A DNA stretch of 64,000 nucleotides from Clostridia bacterium (GCA_017626295.1 JAGAJB010000015.1:84749-148748), one strand, 5' to 3'. Positions 23,308 through 33,340 are shown, numbered from the stretch's first letter. Numbers and translations are program-made. Notes: generated by a model from the sequence alone, not told the origin.

Positions 23308-25638
23308 ATGTCAACAAAATTATGGTACAATGAATTTAATGATGATTGGATGTGGGCGCTTCCTCTGGGAAACGGCAGAATCGGTGCTATGCTTTACGGT
23401 AACCCGCATTGCGAACAGATAGAGATTAACGAAGAATCCTTATGGCGCGGAAGACAGATACAAGAAAAATATCACGCATCGCCTGAAGCCCTTTCTGAAA
23501 TTCGTAAACTTGTTTTTGAAGAAAAACTTGAAGAAGCGGCAGACCTTGCAAGAGCCACATTTTTATCCGACCCGCCCGTAGTACGCTCTTACGAAAGTTT
23601 CGGCGAAATATTTATCGATTTCCCCGATAAATCTCCCTATACAGATTACCGCAAGGAACTTGAACTCAGCGATGCTGTTGCAAAAGTTTATTGGACAAAA
23701 AACAGCGTGCAGTATCAGAGCGAATGCTTCGTAAGTGAAGATTACGACGCTTTTGTATATAAAGTATCAAGTGACGGCAGACCTTTTTCCTGCAGTATAA
23801 CAATGAAGCGTAAGCAAGATGCGTACACCGCTTGCGTTGATAAAGAAACAATAATTATGAACGGCATAGTAAATACCATCACCGATTCCATGTGCGGTGG
23901 GGGTGGCGAAGGTATGTCGTTCGGCAGTAAACTGCGTATAGTTTCAGACGGACAACTTACCACCGACCACAGTAACGTTTACGTTGACGGCGCTACATAC
24001 GTTATAGTTTACAGTGCATTTGCCACTAATTACAATGTTGAAAAATTTGATGTTGACGAAACAATAAACTACCGCGCTAAATTAGAAAGTTGCATAGAAA
24101 AAATCAGTAAAGCGACTTATGACGATATTAAATCAAAGCATATTGAAACACATAAAAAATGGTTTGATACCGTTAAATTTGAGTTGGACGGCCCCGATTT
24201 TTCGGATATGCCCACAGATGAGCGACTTGAAGAAGTGCAGGATGGGGAAGAGGACCCGGATTTATTCGCTTTATACTATAATTTCGGCAGGTATCTTTTA
24301 ATTGAAAGTTCGGGTAAGAATGCAACACTTCCCGCAAATCTTCAAGGTATCTGGTGCCATGATTTTAATCCCCCGTGGGGAAGTGATTTCCACACTAATA
24401 TAAATCTTCAAATGAACTATTGGCCTGCAGAGTCTGCAAACCTTTCCGATACAACAAAGCCCTTTATTCATTTTATGAAAATGGTCAGCGGTTTCGGAAC
24501 TGCAACTGCAAAGAATTTATTTGATGCAAGGGGTTGGGTTGTTAACCACACTACCGATGCTTTCGGCAGAACAGGTGTACACGACAGTGTTGACTGCGGT
24601 TTCTTCCCGATGGCAGGTCCCTGGTTATGCCTTAATTTATGGGAGCATTATGAATACACGGGAAGTAAAGAATATCTTGAAGAAATCTATCTGATTTTAA
24701 AAGGTTCCTGTGAATTCGTTTGCGATTATTTAGTCGAGGACGGTAACGGTTACCTTGTTACATCGCCTTCAAACTCTCCCGAAAATGAGTTCTATTATAT
24801 AGATGCCAACGGCGAAAAGAAAGAGAGTATGTTTACACACGCCGCCGCAATAGATTTTCAGATTATCAATGCGTTGTTTACAAGGGTGATTTCTGCCTGT
24901 GATATACTTGGAATTGACGGGGATTTCGCTAAAGAACTTGAGGAAACTTTGGCTGAATTACCGCCGATTAAGATAAGCGAGCGTTACGGCACAATTCAGG
25001 AATGGATTAAGGATTACGAAGAAACTGAGCCCGGTCACAGACATATATCTCAACTTTTCGGTCTTTTTCCCGGTGACCAGATAAACGAAACAGATTCGGC
25101 TATATATGAAGCCGCAAAGAAAACAATCGCAAGACGAATTGAAAACGGCGGTGGCTCTACCGGTTGGTCACGCGCGTGGACAGTTTGCTTCTACGCAAGA
25201 CTTAAAGACGGCTATAATGCAGGCGAACATCTGGGTTATCTTTTGAAGAACTGTACTGCAAACAATCTTTTTGATATTCATCCGCCATTCCAGATAGACG
25301 GTAACTTCGGCGGTGTTGCAGGTATTACGGAGATGTTACTTCAAAGCCACCTCGGTACACCTCAAAACAGAATTGTTGAACTTTTACCCGCATTACCTGA
25401 AAAATGGAACGGTGGCTCTGTTAAAGGTATCAGAGCAAGGGGCAACTTCACCTTTGACTTCAGTTGGAGTGACGGCAAGGTGACAAAACTCAGTGTAACA
25501 TCTGCGGAAGATAACACACTTCTTCTGAAACTCAATGAAAAAACAACCGATATTCAAACAGATAAAGAGTATACAGTAGAAGAAAATATTTTAAAAATGT
25601 CTTTCGTTGCAGGTGAAACAGCGGAAATGAAATTTTAA
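23308..25638 (+). CDS. Glycoside hydrolase family 95 (alpha-L-fucosidase type)
   Basis: 776 residues from the ATG at 23308 (AAAGGTG six bases upstream); longer readings have no ribosome site. LWYNEFNDDWMWALPLGNGR and IEINEESLWRGR are the N-terminal GH95 sandwich, NLQGIWCHDFNPPWGSDFH, INLQMNYWPAESANL and PGHRHISQLFGLFPGDQI belong to the barrel, and GGGSTGWSRAWTVCFYARL and HPPFQIDGNFGGVAGITEML complete it. No signal peptide is present, so it works on imported oligosaccharides. Family members release L-fucose or L-galactose from glycans. The PHP-domain gene follows by 28 bp and probably shares its transcript. Confidence in the family is high; the exact sugar is not readable. Confidence 0.92.
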   Translation: MSTKLWYNEFNDDWMWALPLGNGRIGAMLYGNPHCEQIEINEESLWRGRQIQEKYHASPEALSEIRKLVFEEKLEEAADLARATFLSDPPVVRSYESFGEIFIDFPDKSPYTDYRKELELSDAVAKVYWTKNSVQYQSECFVSEDYDAFVYKVSSDGRPFSCSITMKRKQDAYTACVDKETIIMNGIVNTITDSMCGGGGEGMSFGSKLRIVSDGQLTTDHSNVYVDGATYVIVYSAFATNYNVEKFDVDETINYRAKLESCIEKISKATYDDIKSKHIETHKKWFDTVKFELDGPDFSDMPTDERLEEVQDGEEDPDLFALYYNFGRYLLIESSGKNATLPANLQGIWCHDFNPPWGSDFHTNINLQMNYWPAESANLSDTTKPFIHFMKMVSGFGTATAKNLFDARGWVVNHTTDAFGRTGVHDSVDCGFFPMAGPWLCLNLWEHYEYTGSKEYLEEIYLILKGSCEFVCDYLVEDGNGYLVTSPSNSPENEFYYIDANGEKKESMFTHAAAIDFQIINALFTRVISACDILGIDGDFAKELEETLAELPPIKISERYGTIQEWIKDYEETEPGHRHISQLFGLFPGDQINETDSAIYEAAKKTIARRIENGGGSTGWSRAWTVCFYARLKDGYNAGEHLGYLLKNCTANNLFDIHPPFQIDGNFGGVAGITEMLLQSHLGTPQNRIVELLPALPEKWNGGSVKGIRARGNFTFDFSWSDGKVTKLSVTSAEDNTLLLKLNEKTTDIQTDKEYTVEENILKMSFVAGETAEMKF

Positions 25639-25666
25639 ATTCATAAAAATATAAGTGGTGGATTTT

Positions 25667-26368
25667 ATGTTAATTGATATGCACACACATTCGTCAGGTG
25701 TCAGCGGTTGTTGCCGTCTTAATGCGGAAGAAATTGTTGAAGCAGCCAAGAATATAGGCGTTGACGGTATAATACTGACAAACCATTATACCTCAGATGA
25801 TTGCGAGGACTTTCCGTCAAGTGAAGATTATATTGAACATTATATAAATGAATATCACCTCGCAAGGTCATACGGTGAAAAAATCGGATTAAAAGTTTTC
25901 TTCGGAATAGAGGTTACAATGAATTTTGCCGATAGAATTCATCTTCTCGTTTACGGAGTGAAAGAGGATTTTTTAAGAGAAAATCCGTGTATTTACGATT
26001 TATCGCTTGAAGAACTTTATGAGACAGTTCATAAAAACGGCGGTATACTTGTTGAGGGTCATCCCTTCCGCCATAATTGCCCGATTTTAGACACAAATTA
26101 CCTTGATGCACTTGAAATAAACTGCCATCCGCTTTATAAAGATACACATTACGATGTGCTTTACCATGCGGCGAAGGAAGCAGGTGTAATGCTCACTTGC
26201 GGCAGCGATTATCACGGCGATACATACCGTGCAGAGTGCGGGGTATATATACCCGATACCGCAAAAACTATTAAGGATATAGCAGATTATATAAAAAATA
26301 CCGATGTTATAAAATTAAGGGTACAGGAAATAAACTGTGAACCGGATGAAAGAGAATATAGAAGATAA
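25667..26368 (+). CDS. PHP-domain phosphoesterase
   Basis: 233 residues from the ATG at 25667 (GGTGG upstream). MLIDMHTHSSGVSG is PHP motif I, VDGIILTNHYTSDD motif II, VFFGIEVTM the metal Glu region, LVEGHPFRH motif III, LEINCHPLYKD and LTCGSDYHGD motif IV. This is a full set for a trinuclear metal phosphatase/phosphoesterase of the small stand-alone PHP type. It follows GH95 by 28 bp, so a role in sugar phosphate handling is possible but not shown. A bidirectional terminator follows. Confidence 0.9.
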   Translation: MLIDMHTHSSGVSGCCRLNAEEIVEAAKNIGVDGIILTNHYTSDDCEDFPSSEDYIEHYINEYHLARSYGEKIGLKVFFGIEVTMNFADRIHLLVYGVKEDFLRENPCIYDLSLEELYETVHKNGGILVEGHPFRHNCPILDTNYLDALEINCHPLYKDTHYDVLYHAAKEAGVMLTCGSDYHGDTYRAECGVYIPDTAKTIKDIADYIKNTDVIKLRVQEINCEPDEREYRR

Positions 26369-26371
26369 ACA

Positions 26372-26412
26372 AAAAACTTGCCTGTTGCTTTTTGCAAAGG
26401 CAAGTTTTTATA
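26372..26412. terminator. Bidirectional terminator
   Basis: AAAACTTGCCT and AGGCAAGTTTT pair around a 14-base loop; T-runs on both strands serve the PHP gene and pdp. Confidence 0.8.
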
Positions 26413-26418
26413 ATGTTT

Positions 26419-27705
26419 TTATATTATTTTATAAATCAGCGGTTCATCCTCTGGTTTTGTGTCTGAAATTTTAAGGGCTGAAAGGAATTTTTCTTCCGCA
26501 GAAGTGAAACTGCTTTCGTTACAGGAATAAAGTGTTGCGATAACATCGCCCTTGTTCACTTTATCCCCTGTTTTTTTATTAAGGATGATACCTGCGCTCA
26601 TATCAATGATATCGTCCTTTTTTTCACGCCCTGCACCTAAAATTACCGCAGAAATACCGATTTTTTCCGCATCGGTTTTTATGATATATCCGTCAACGGA
26701 TGATTTTATTTCGTGTTTGTGGGTTGCTTTTTTGAAAACAGGATTTTCATTTTTTGCACCTTGAGAAACAATCCACTCTTTAAATTTATTAAGTGCTTTA
26801 CCGGAGTTAAGGGCATCTTCCGTAAGTTTTCTTGCTGCATTTTCAGATATATTTTTGGAAAGTGCCACTATCTGTGTCGCAAGGGTAAGGCAAACTTCCC
26901 TTAAATCTTCGGGACCGTTGCCCTTTAAAACGTCAATAGCCTCTGTAACTTCAAGGGAATTGCCGATGTTGTTACCCAACGGTCTGTTCATATTAGTGAT
27001 AACCGCCGCGGTGTTTCTGCCACAGGTTTTTCCGATTTTAACCATTTCTTTTGCAAGTGCTTCCGCTTCTTCGGGGGTTTTCATAAAAGCGCCTGAGCCG
27101 TATTTTACGTCAAGAACTATTGTGTGTGCTCCCGCAGCAAGTTTTTTTGACATAATGCTGGAAGCAATAAGTGGCATACTGTCAACTGTTGCGGTAACGT
27201 CACGAAGAGCATAAAGTTTTTTATCAGCAGGGGTTAAGTTCCCTGTCTGACCTACAACGGCAATGCCTGTTTTTTCAACCTGTGCGAAAAATTCTTCGGG
27301 TGAAAGGGCGGTGTTGAAGCCTTCAATGGACTCAAGTTTATCAATAGTACCGCCTGTGTGTCCTAAACCTCTGCCACTCATTTTCGCCATTATACATCCG
27401 AGGGAAGCACAAATGGGGGCAACAATAAGGGTAGTTTTATCACCCACACCCCCTGTGCTGTGTTTGTCGGCAGTAAGGTTTTTGAACCGTGAAAGGTCAA
27501 CTGTATCACCGGAAGCAGCCATTGCTAAAGTAAGGTCGGCAGTTTCTTTTTCCGTCATACCTGTATAAAAAATTGCCATACATAAAGCGGATGCCTGGTA
27601 ATCGGGAATTGAACCGTCAACGTAGCCTTTTATAAAAAAGTCTATTTCTTCCCGCGACAGTTCACCGCCGTCGCGCTTTTTCTTTATAATATCGTACATT
27701 CTCAT
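26419..27705 (-). CDS. pdp: Pyrimidine-nucleoside phosphorylase
   Basis: 428 residues, normal length. TADKHSTGGVGDKTTLIVAP is the K-H-S-T-G-G-V-G-D-K signature that binds phosphate, KMSGRGLGHTGGTIDKLESI is the substrate loop, and DVKYGSGAFMKTPEEAEALA the second signature. It splits uridine, thymidine or deoxyuridine with phosphate to give base and (deoxy)ribose-1-phosphate. It is the last gene of the deoD-deoB-cdd-pdp operon, 4 bp behind cdd, so it works with phosphopentomutase to bring the pentose into central metabolism. In Firmicutes this operon is often controlled by nucleoside or deoxyribose-phosphate signals, but no operator is seen here. Confidence 0.95.
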   Translation of the reverse strand: MRMYDIIKKKRDGGELSREEIDFFIKGYVDGSIPDYQASALCMAIFYTGMTEKETADLTLAMAASGDTVDLSRFKNLTADKHSTGGVGDKTTLIVAPICASLGCIMAKMSGRGLGHTGGTIDKLESIEGFNTALSPEEFFAQVEKTGIAVVGQTGNLTPADKKLYALRDVTATVDSMPLIASSIMSKKLAAGAHTIVLDVKYGSGAFMKTPEEAEALAKEMVKIGKTCGRNTAAVITNMNRPLGNNIGNSLEVTEAIDVLKGNGPEDLREVCLTLATQIVALSKNISENAARKLTEDALNSGKALNKFKEWIVSQGAKNENPVFKKATHKHEIKSSVDGYIIKTDAEKIGISAVILGAGREKKDDIIDMSAGIILNKKTGDKVNKGDVIATLYSCNESSFTSAEEKFLSALKISDTKPEDEPLIYKII

Positions 27706-27709
27706 ACTG

Positions 27710-28117
27710 TTACCTCACGTTATCGGGTGAAAAAGATAAGGGCAAAAGTTCTTTTAAAGTCACTTTTTTAAAATCATTTTCGCTTTCGCCTAAAATTATG
27801 GGAAAGTCATCATCACAAAATTCCCTCAAAACCTGGCGACATACACCGCAAGGGGCGAAAATGCCGTTAATCTTACCGTCTTTTCCGCCAACAACGGCGA
27901 TTCCGGAAAATTCGGTTTCGCCCTCGGAAACGGCTTTGAAAACAGCAACTCTTTCCGCACACACAGTAGGGGAAAAAGAAGCGTTTTCAACGTTAGTTCC
28001 CGTAAAAACCTTGCCGTTTTTACAAAGGAGTGCCGCACCGACTTTGCAATTTGAATAAGGGGAGTATGATTTTTTCATAGCATTAACTGCTAAAGAAAGT
28101 AATTCTTTATCTGTCAT
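27710..28117 (-). CDS. cdd: Cytidine deaminase
   Basis: 135 residues, the small tetrameric type. NVENASFSPTVCAERVAVFK contains the C-A-E zinc/catalytic site, and FAPCGVCRQVLREFC the P-C-G-x-C-R-Q zinc ligands. It converts cytidine or deoxycytidine to uridine or deoxyuridine, feeding the phosphorylase encoded next to it. It lies between deoB and pdp with gaps of 4 bp on each side. Confidence 0.96.
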   Translation of the reverse strand: MTDKELLSLAVNAMKKSYSPYSNCKVGAALLCKNGKVFTGTNVENASFSPTVCAERVAVFKAVSEGETEFSGIAVVGGKDGKINGIFAPCGVCRQVLREFCDDDFPIILGESENDFKKVTLKELLPLSFSPDNVR

Positions 28118-28121
28118 AATA

Positions 28122-29240
28122 TCACCCTAAAAGTTTTTTTACACATTCCGAAACATAGGTGTAACCGTCAATTGTTCCTAAGTTTTCGGGTGTTATATTT
28201 TTATTATAAAGTATAAAGGGAACATATTCTCTTGTGTGGTCTGTGCCGGGAAAATCGGGGTCGCAACCGTGGTCAGCGGTTATTATAAGAGCATCGTCAT
28301 CTATCATATTTTCTATAAAAGTTTTTAACCATTTATCAAACTCCGAAAAGGCTTTTGCATAGCCGTCAATGTCATTTCTGTGGCCGTAAACCATATCGAA
28401 ATCAACAAGATTTATAAAACAAAGACCGTTAAAATCTTTCTTTTGATATTCTGAAGTTTTTTCCATACCGTCTGCGTTATTTTGTGTGTAAACGTACTCG
28501 GTAATGCCCTCTCCAGCAAAAATATCGTTGATTTTACCGACAGCGATAACATCAAAGCCCTGTGTTTTAAGTTGGTCGAGTAAAGTTTCTTCAGGCGGTT
28601 TAAGGGAAAAATCGTGCCTGCGTGAAGTTCTTTTAAAGGGATATTCACCCTCAAAGGGTCGGGCAATTACTCTGCCTACACCCAAGTCGCCAACGAGTAT
28701 TTCACGTGCAATTTCACAGTAACGGTATAGTTCTTCGGGTGGCACAATGTCCTCGTGGGCGGCAATCTGAAAAACGCTGTCAGCGGAAGTGTAAACGATA
28801 AGAGCACCTGTTTTAAGATGTTCTTCGCCGTAGTCTTTGATAACTTCAGTACCCGAATACGTTTTATTGCAAATAACTTTTCGCCCTGTTTTTTCGGAAA
28901 ATTCTGCAATTATATCTTTCGGAAAACCGTTGGGAAATGTGGGTAGCGGTTTTTTCGATATAACCCCCGCAATTTCCCAATGACCTATGGTTGTGTCTTT
29001 CCCTTGCGAAAGTTCTTTGAGCCTTGCAATCTGTGCTTTAAGTTCACCGTCACCTAAAAACGAAAGTCCGTCAATTTTCGTGTAACCTAAAGAGCGCAAT
29101 GTGTCTATATTAAATTCCGAAGATTTTGAAATAGAGCGAATGGTACTGCAACCTTTGTCACCGAATTTTTCAGCATCGGGCGCTTCACCTATACCGCAAC
29201 TGTCAAGAACTATAAGAAAAACTCGTTTAATGTTATTCAT
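28122..29240 (-). CDS. deoB: Phosphopentomutase
   Basis: 372 residues from the ATG at 29240; the ribosome site is weak and the gene is probably translated by coupling to deoD, whose stop codon overlaps. VFLIVLDSCGIGEAPDAEKF is the N-terminal metal motif (D-S), GKDTTIGHWEIAG holds the phosphorylated Thr region, VNLVDFDMVYGHR-like sequence and ITADHGCDPDFPGTDHTREY give the second metal site. It converts (deoxy)ribose-1-phosphate to the 5-phosphate, the middle step between the phosphorylases on either side in the operon. Confidence 0.96.
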   Translation of the reverse strand: MNNIKRVFLIVLDSCGIGEAPDAEKFGDKGCSTIRSISKSSEFNIDTLRSLGYTKIDGLSFLGDGELKAQIARLKELSQGKDTTIGHWEIAGVISKKPLPTFPNGFPKDIIAEFSEKTGRKVICNKTYSGTEVIKDYGEEHLKTGALIVYTSADSVFQIAAHEDIVPPEELYRYCEIAREILVGDLGVGRVIARPFEGEYPFKRTSRRHDFSLKPPEETLLDQLKTQGFDVIAVGKINDIFAGEGITEYVYTQNNADGMEKTSEYQKKDFNGLCFINLVDFDMVYGHRNDIDGYAKAFSEFDKWLKTFIENMIDDDALIITADHGCDPDFPGTDHTREYVPFILYNKNITPENLGTIDGYTYVSECVKKLLG

Positions 29241-29241
29241 T

Positions 29242-29979
29242 TTATAAATTAACCGCCGTTTCAAGTGAAAGTGTCATCATATCTGTAAATGAATTCTGTC
29301 TTTCTTCCGCAGAAAGACTTTCGCCTGTTAAGAGATGGTCGGAAACCGTAAGGATTGCGAGAGCAGACTTTCCCGAACGTGCCGCGTTCATATAAAGTGC
29401 AGCCGCTTCCATTTCCACACCTAAAACACCCATTTTACCCCAGAGTGCTGAAGATGTCATATTTTCGGGAACACCCTCAAAATCGTTATAAAAAACATCG
29501 GAAGAAAGAACGTTACCCACCGAGTAGGAAAGGGAGAGTTCATCTGCCTTTTTAACCGCAGTTTTTAATAGATTAAAGTCCGCAATAGGCGCGAATGTTC
29601 CGGGAAGATTAAATGTGTGGGCGTAGTTTGAGTCGGTGCAAGCACCCTGGGCGATGATGATATCGCGAACTTTTATATCTTTATTCATACCGCCTGCGGA
29701 GCCTACACGGATAATATTATCTACACCGAAAAAGTTGAAAAGTTCATAACTGTAAATACCGATGGACGGCATACCCATACCCGAAGCCATAACCGAAACA
29801 GGAGTGCCTTTATACGTGCCTGTGTAACCGTGAATACCGCGCACGTTGTTTATGAGTTTTGCATTTGTGAGAAAATTTTCTGCAATAAACTTTGCGCGCA
29901 AAGGGTCACCGGGCATAAGCACGGTTTTCGCAAAATCTTCAGGCGTTGCGTTAATGTGTGGAGTAGGGTAGTTGGTCAT
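29242..29979 (-). CDS. deoD: Purine-nucleoside phosphorylase, DeoD type
   Basis: 245 residues. MTNYPTPHINATPEDFAKTV and VLMPGDPLRAKFIAENFL are the DeoD start with the phosphate-binding G-D-P-x-R; GHGMGMPS-type SVMASGMGMPSIGIYSYELF, GSAGGMNKDIKVRDIIIAQG and GVEMEAAALYMNAARSG form the ribose and base sites; LTVSDHLLTGE has the catalytic Asp. It splits purine (deoxy)nucleosides with phosphate. It is the first salvage gene and starts 14 bp behind the ABC transporter gene. Confidence 0.96.
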   Translation of the reverse strand: MTNYPTPHINATPEDFAKTVLMPGDPLRAKFIAENFLTNAKLINNVRGIHGYTGTYKGTPVSVMASGMGMPSIGIYSYELFNFFGVDNIIRVGSAGGMNKDIKVRDIIIAQGACTDSNYAHTFNLPGTFAPIADFNLLKTAVKKADELSLSYSVGNVLSSDVFYNDFEGVPENMTSSALWGKMGVLGVEMEAAALYMNAARSGKSALAILTVSDHLLTGESLSAEERQNSFTDMMTLSLETAVNL

Positions 29980-29993
29980 ATAATCACCTCAAA

Positions 29994-31751
29994 TTAAACT
30001 CTATACATCGTATACATACTCGAATAAATACCGTTTTTCTCTGTCAGTTCCTCGTGTGAGCCGCTTTCTGCAATGCCGTCTTTAGTAATAACCAGAATTT
30101 TATCAGCATTTTTAATGGTTGTTAATCTGTGGGCAACGGTAATGGTAGTTCTGCCTTTTGAAAGGCGTTCGAGGGACTGTTGTACAAGGAACTCGCTTTC
30201 GTTGTCAAGGGCACTTGTTGCCTCGTCAAGTATAAGTATTTTCGGATTTTTAAGAAATACTCGCGCTATACTGATGCGCTGTTTCTGTCCGCCGGAAAGT
30301 TTAACACCGCGTTCGCCTACGTATGTATCGAAACCGTCAGGAAGATTATCGATAAAATCTTCTGCACCTGCAAGGCGGGCGGCTTCGCGTATTTCTTCAT
30401 CAGTAGCACCGGGTCTGCCGTATTCTATATTTTCCTTAACAGTGCCCGAGAAAAGATAAACGTCCTGCTGAACTACACCGATATTTTCGCGGAGAGATTT
30501 AAGTGTAACGTCACGAATATCTGTTCCGTCAATTTTAATACTTCCGCTTGTGATTTCATAAAAGCGGGGGATGAGGTTGCAAATTGTAGTTTTACCGCCA
30601 CCCGAAGGGCCTACAAGAGCAAAACTTTCACCACTGCCAATATGAAGATTTATGTGGTTGAGAATTTCTTCAGAGTCTTCAGCGTATTTAAAAGTAACGT
30701 TATCAAAATCAATTTTTCCCTCGGTGACGTTAAGAGTAAGGGCATTTTCCTTGTCTTTAATAGCAGGCTCAATATCCATTATTTCTGCAAAACGCTCAAT
30801 GCCTGTCATACCGCGTTGGAACTGCTCAACGAAGTCAACTAATTTTCTGATAGCAGTAAGAAGCATTGATGCGTACATAAGGTATGCCACGTAGTCGGAG
30901 GCTTCAATTTTTTCAGCAACTAAGAAAAACGCACCGATAACCGCAACAACTATGTACATAATACCCTCAAAAGTTCTGTTAATTGAACTGTAAGAGCCCA
31001 TATATTTGTACATCACTGATTTGATTTTTAGAAATCTTTCGTTACCGCCTTTGAATTTTTCCTGTTCAATGCCTTCGTTTGCAAAGGATTTAACAACCCT
31101 TACACCTAAAAGGCTATCCTCAATTTGTGCGTTTAATTCGCCTAAAGTAACACGGGATTCGCGCATACTTTCTTTCATACGGTGTTTAAAATACCTAAGG
31201 CACAACGCCATTAAAGGAATAACCGCAAACATTATAAGAGTAAGCGGAATATTCATAAACGAAAGGATAATAAACGATACGATTATTTTAATACCCGCAA
31301 TAAAAAATTCTTCGGGGCAGTGGTGGGCAAACTCGGTAACGTCGAAAAGGTCACTTGTAAAACGCGACATAATGGTTCCGACTTTAGTTTCGTCATAATA
31401 TGAATACGAAAGTTTTTGTAAATGGGAAAACATATCTTTGCGCATAAGGGTTTCCATCTTTGTACCCATTATGTGACCCACAGAAGCCATATAGTAGTTG
31501 GCGAGAGCGTCAATTATTCTGAGAACAACGTAAATACCGCCTATTGAAAGTATGGTTTTAGCGGTTAAAAGTGAAATATCTTCAATGGCAGCGTCGGTTA
31601 TATAGCGCACGAACATAGGCAAAACTAATTCGCACACAGTTGTAAGCGCTGCGCAGAAAAGGTCAAAAACAAGTGTTTTTAAATGCGGTCTGTAATACGG
31701 TAAAAAACGTCTTATGAGTTTGGCGTTTCCGATTTTGTTTTCTTTACTCAT
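29994..31751 (-). CDS. ABC exporter-type protein with fused membrane and ATPase domains
   Basis: 585 residues. The first 320 residues hold six membrane helices (for example TLVFDLFCAALTTVCELVLP and FIAGIKIIVSFIILSFMNIP). The ATPase has Walker A VGPSGGGKTTICN, signature LSGGQKQRISIARVF and Walker B ILILDEATSALDNES with the H of TVAHRLTTIKNA. It is a type IV (MsbA/LmrA-like) half transporter that should work as a homodimer or with an unlinked partner. Substrate unknown. The deo operon follows at 14 bp, so they may share a transcript, although an exporter is not an obvious partner for nucleoside salvage. Confidence 0.93.
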   Translation of the reverse strand: MSKENKIGNAKLIRRFLPYYRPHLKTLVFDLFCAALTTVCELVLPMFVRYITDAAIEDISLLTAKTILSIGGIYVVLRIIDALANYYMASVGHIMGTKMETLMRKDMFSHLQKLSYSYYDETKVGTIMSRFTSDLFDVTEFAHHCPEEFFIAGIKIIVSFIILSFMNIPLTLIMFAVIPLMALCLRYFKHRMKESMRESRVTLGELNAQIEDSLLGVRVVKSFANEGIEQEKFKGGNERFLKIKSVMYKYMGSYSSINRTFEGIMYIVVAVIGAFFLVAEKIEASDYVAYLMYASMLLTAIRKLVDFVEQFQRGMTGIERFAEIMDIEPAIKDKENALTLNVTEGKIDFDNVTFKYAEDSEEILNHINLHIGSGESFALVGPSGGGKTTICNLIPRFYEITSGSIKIDGTDIRDVTLKSLRENIGVVQQDVYLFSGTVKENIEYGRPGATDEEIREAARLAGAEDFIDNLPDGFDTYVGERGVKLSGGQKQRISIARVFLKNPKILILDEATSALDNESEFLVQQSLERLSKGRTTITVAHRLTTIKNADKILVITKDGIAESGSHEELTEKNGIYSSMYTMYRV

Positions 31752-31839
31752 AATTCCTCCGTTTGTGTTAATTTATTACACTTTATTTTACCATATTTAT
31801 ACTTAAAACAAAAGATAAAAGAAGAAAAAACATGTAATA

Positions 31840-31868
31840 TTGTATTTAAATTGAAATTAGTTTATAAT
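31840..31868 (+). promoter_or_regulatory. Promoter of the AgcS symporter
   Basis: TTGTAT at 31840-31845 and TATAAT at 31863-31868 with 17 bp between. Confidence 0.55.
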
Positions 31869-31898
31869 GGGTTAGAAATGTTTCAAAGGGGTATCGAA

Positions 31899-33299
31899 GT
31901 GATAGGAGAAATTATTGCATCTGTTAATGATGCATTGTACAGTTATATTTTAATTATAGTTCTTGTTTTAGGCGGTATTTATTTTACTGTAATAACAAGG
32001 TTTGTTCAGTTCAGACTTTTTAGGGAGCAAATACGTTGCGTTACCGAAAAACCCGCTGACGGAAAGGGCGTTTCGTCTTTTCAGGCGCTTATGGTTTCTA
32101 CTGCTTCGCGAGTAGGTACAGGTAATATTGTAGGTGTTTCAACTGCATTGTGCTTAGGTGGTTTCGGTTCTGTTTTCTGGATGTGGCTCATTGCCATTAT
32201 CGGTAGCGCATCTGCTTTCGTGGAAAGTACTCTGGCGCAGATTTATAAAACGAAAGGACCTGACGGCAGTTACGGTGGACCTGCATATTATATTCAAACG
32301 GCTTTCCGCAACAAACCTCTTGCCATAATTTTTTCTGTATTTCTTATTCTTACATACGGTTTTGGATTTAATATGTTGGCTTCGTACAATTTACAGTCAA
32401 CATTTTCTTCATACGGTTTTTATAACCCTGAAATATCACCCTGGATTATCGGTCTTATTCTGGCGGTTATAGTCGGTTACTGTTTAATGGGCGGTGGCTC
32501 AAGAGTTATTAAGGTTACAAGTTTTCTTGTTCCTATTATGGGTGTTGCGTATATACTTGTAGCGCTTCTTATTGTAGTTCTTAATATTAAGGCTTTACCC
32601 GGTGTATTCAGCACAATTTTTTCTGAGGCGTTTAATTTTGAAGCGATTTTCGGCGGTTTCAGCGGTTCTTGTGTAATGTTCGGTATTAAACGCGGACTTT
32701 TCAGTAATGAAGCAGGTGTAGGCTCTGCACCTAACGCCTCTGCTTCCGCGGAAGTTGCACACCCTGCAAAACAAGGTCTTGTTCAGGTGCTTTCTGTTTT
32801 TATTGACACTATACTTGTTTGCAGTGCAACTGCATTTATGTGTATGTGTTCGGGCGTTGAGCCAAGTGACAAACTTTCGGGTGCGCCTTACGTGCAGGCG
32901 GCTTTGAGCAGTACTTTAGGCGAATTCGGGCCAATATTTATTACAGTTGCAATGATTCTTTTCGCATTTACCACACTTCTCGGGAACCTTTACTATGTTG
33001 ATAAATGCGTTATTTTCATTATGGGTAAAGTGCCGAGTAAAGCATTTATGCGAGTTTACTATGTGATAGCATCTCTTGTAATTTTCGTTGGCGCAGGTTT
33101 AAGTGCCGATTTACTCTGGAATATTGCGGACGTCACAATGGGCGGTATGACTATTATAAATATGCCTGTAATACTTATTTTAAGTAAATATGCTTTCCGC
33201 GCTCTTAAAGATTACGACAATCAAAGAAAAGAAGGTGTAACCCCTGTATTTAAAGCAAAAAATATAGGACTTCCCCACGATGTTGATTATTGGAAATAG
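31899..33299 (+). CDS. Alanine/glycine:cation symporter (AgcS family)
   Basis: 466 residues if the GTG at 31899 is used, which has AAAGGGG seven bases upstream; an ATG seven codons earlier lacks a ribosome site. About ten membrane helices are visible, for example YILIIVLVLGGIYFTVITRF and FGSVFWMWLIAIIGSASAFV. ASRVGTGNIVGVSTALCLGG is the G-T-G-N-I-x-G-V sodium/substrate motif, and RGLFSNEAGVGSAPNASASA is the second family signature. It imports alanine or glycine with Na+ or H+. It stands alone between a divergent ABC transporter gene and a terminator. Confidence 0.93.
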   Translation: MIGEIIASVNDALYSYILIIVLVLGGIYFTVITRFVQFRLFREQIRCVTEKPADGKGVSSFQALMVSTASRVGTGNIVGVSTALCLGGFGSVFWMWLIAIIGSASAFVESTLAQIYKTKGPDGSYGGPAYYIQTAFRNKPLAIIFSVFLILTYGFGFNMLASYNLQSTFSSYGFYNPEISPWIIGLILAVIVGYCLMGGGSRVIKVTSFLVPIMGVAYILVALLIVVLNIKALPGVFSTIFSEAFNFEAIFGGFSGSCVMFGIKRGLFSNEAGVGSAPNASASAEVAHPAKQGLVQVLSVFIDTILVCSATAFMCMCSGVEPSDKLSGAPYVQAALSSTLGEFGPIFITVAMILFAFTTLLGNLYYVDKCVIFIMGKVPSKAFMRVYYVIASLVIFVGAGLSADLLWNIADVTMGGMTIINMPVILILSKYAFRALKDYDNQRKEGVTPVFKAKNIGLPHDVDYWK

Positions 33300-33303
33300 A
33301 GAG

Positions 33304-33340
33304 AAAAAGGACTTCAGTTTTTCGCTGAAGTCCTTTTTAT
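33304..33340. terminator. Bidirectional terminator
   Basis: AAAAAGGACTTCAG and CTGAAGTCCTTTTT are perfect 14-bp arms around a 7-base loop. It ends both the symporter gene and the leftward glycoside hydrolase gene. Confidence 0.9.
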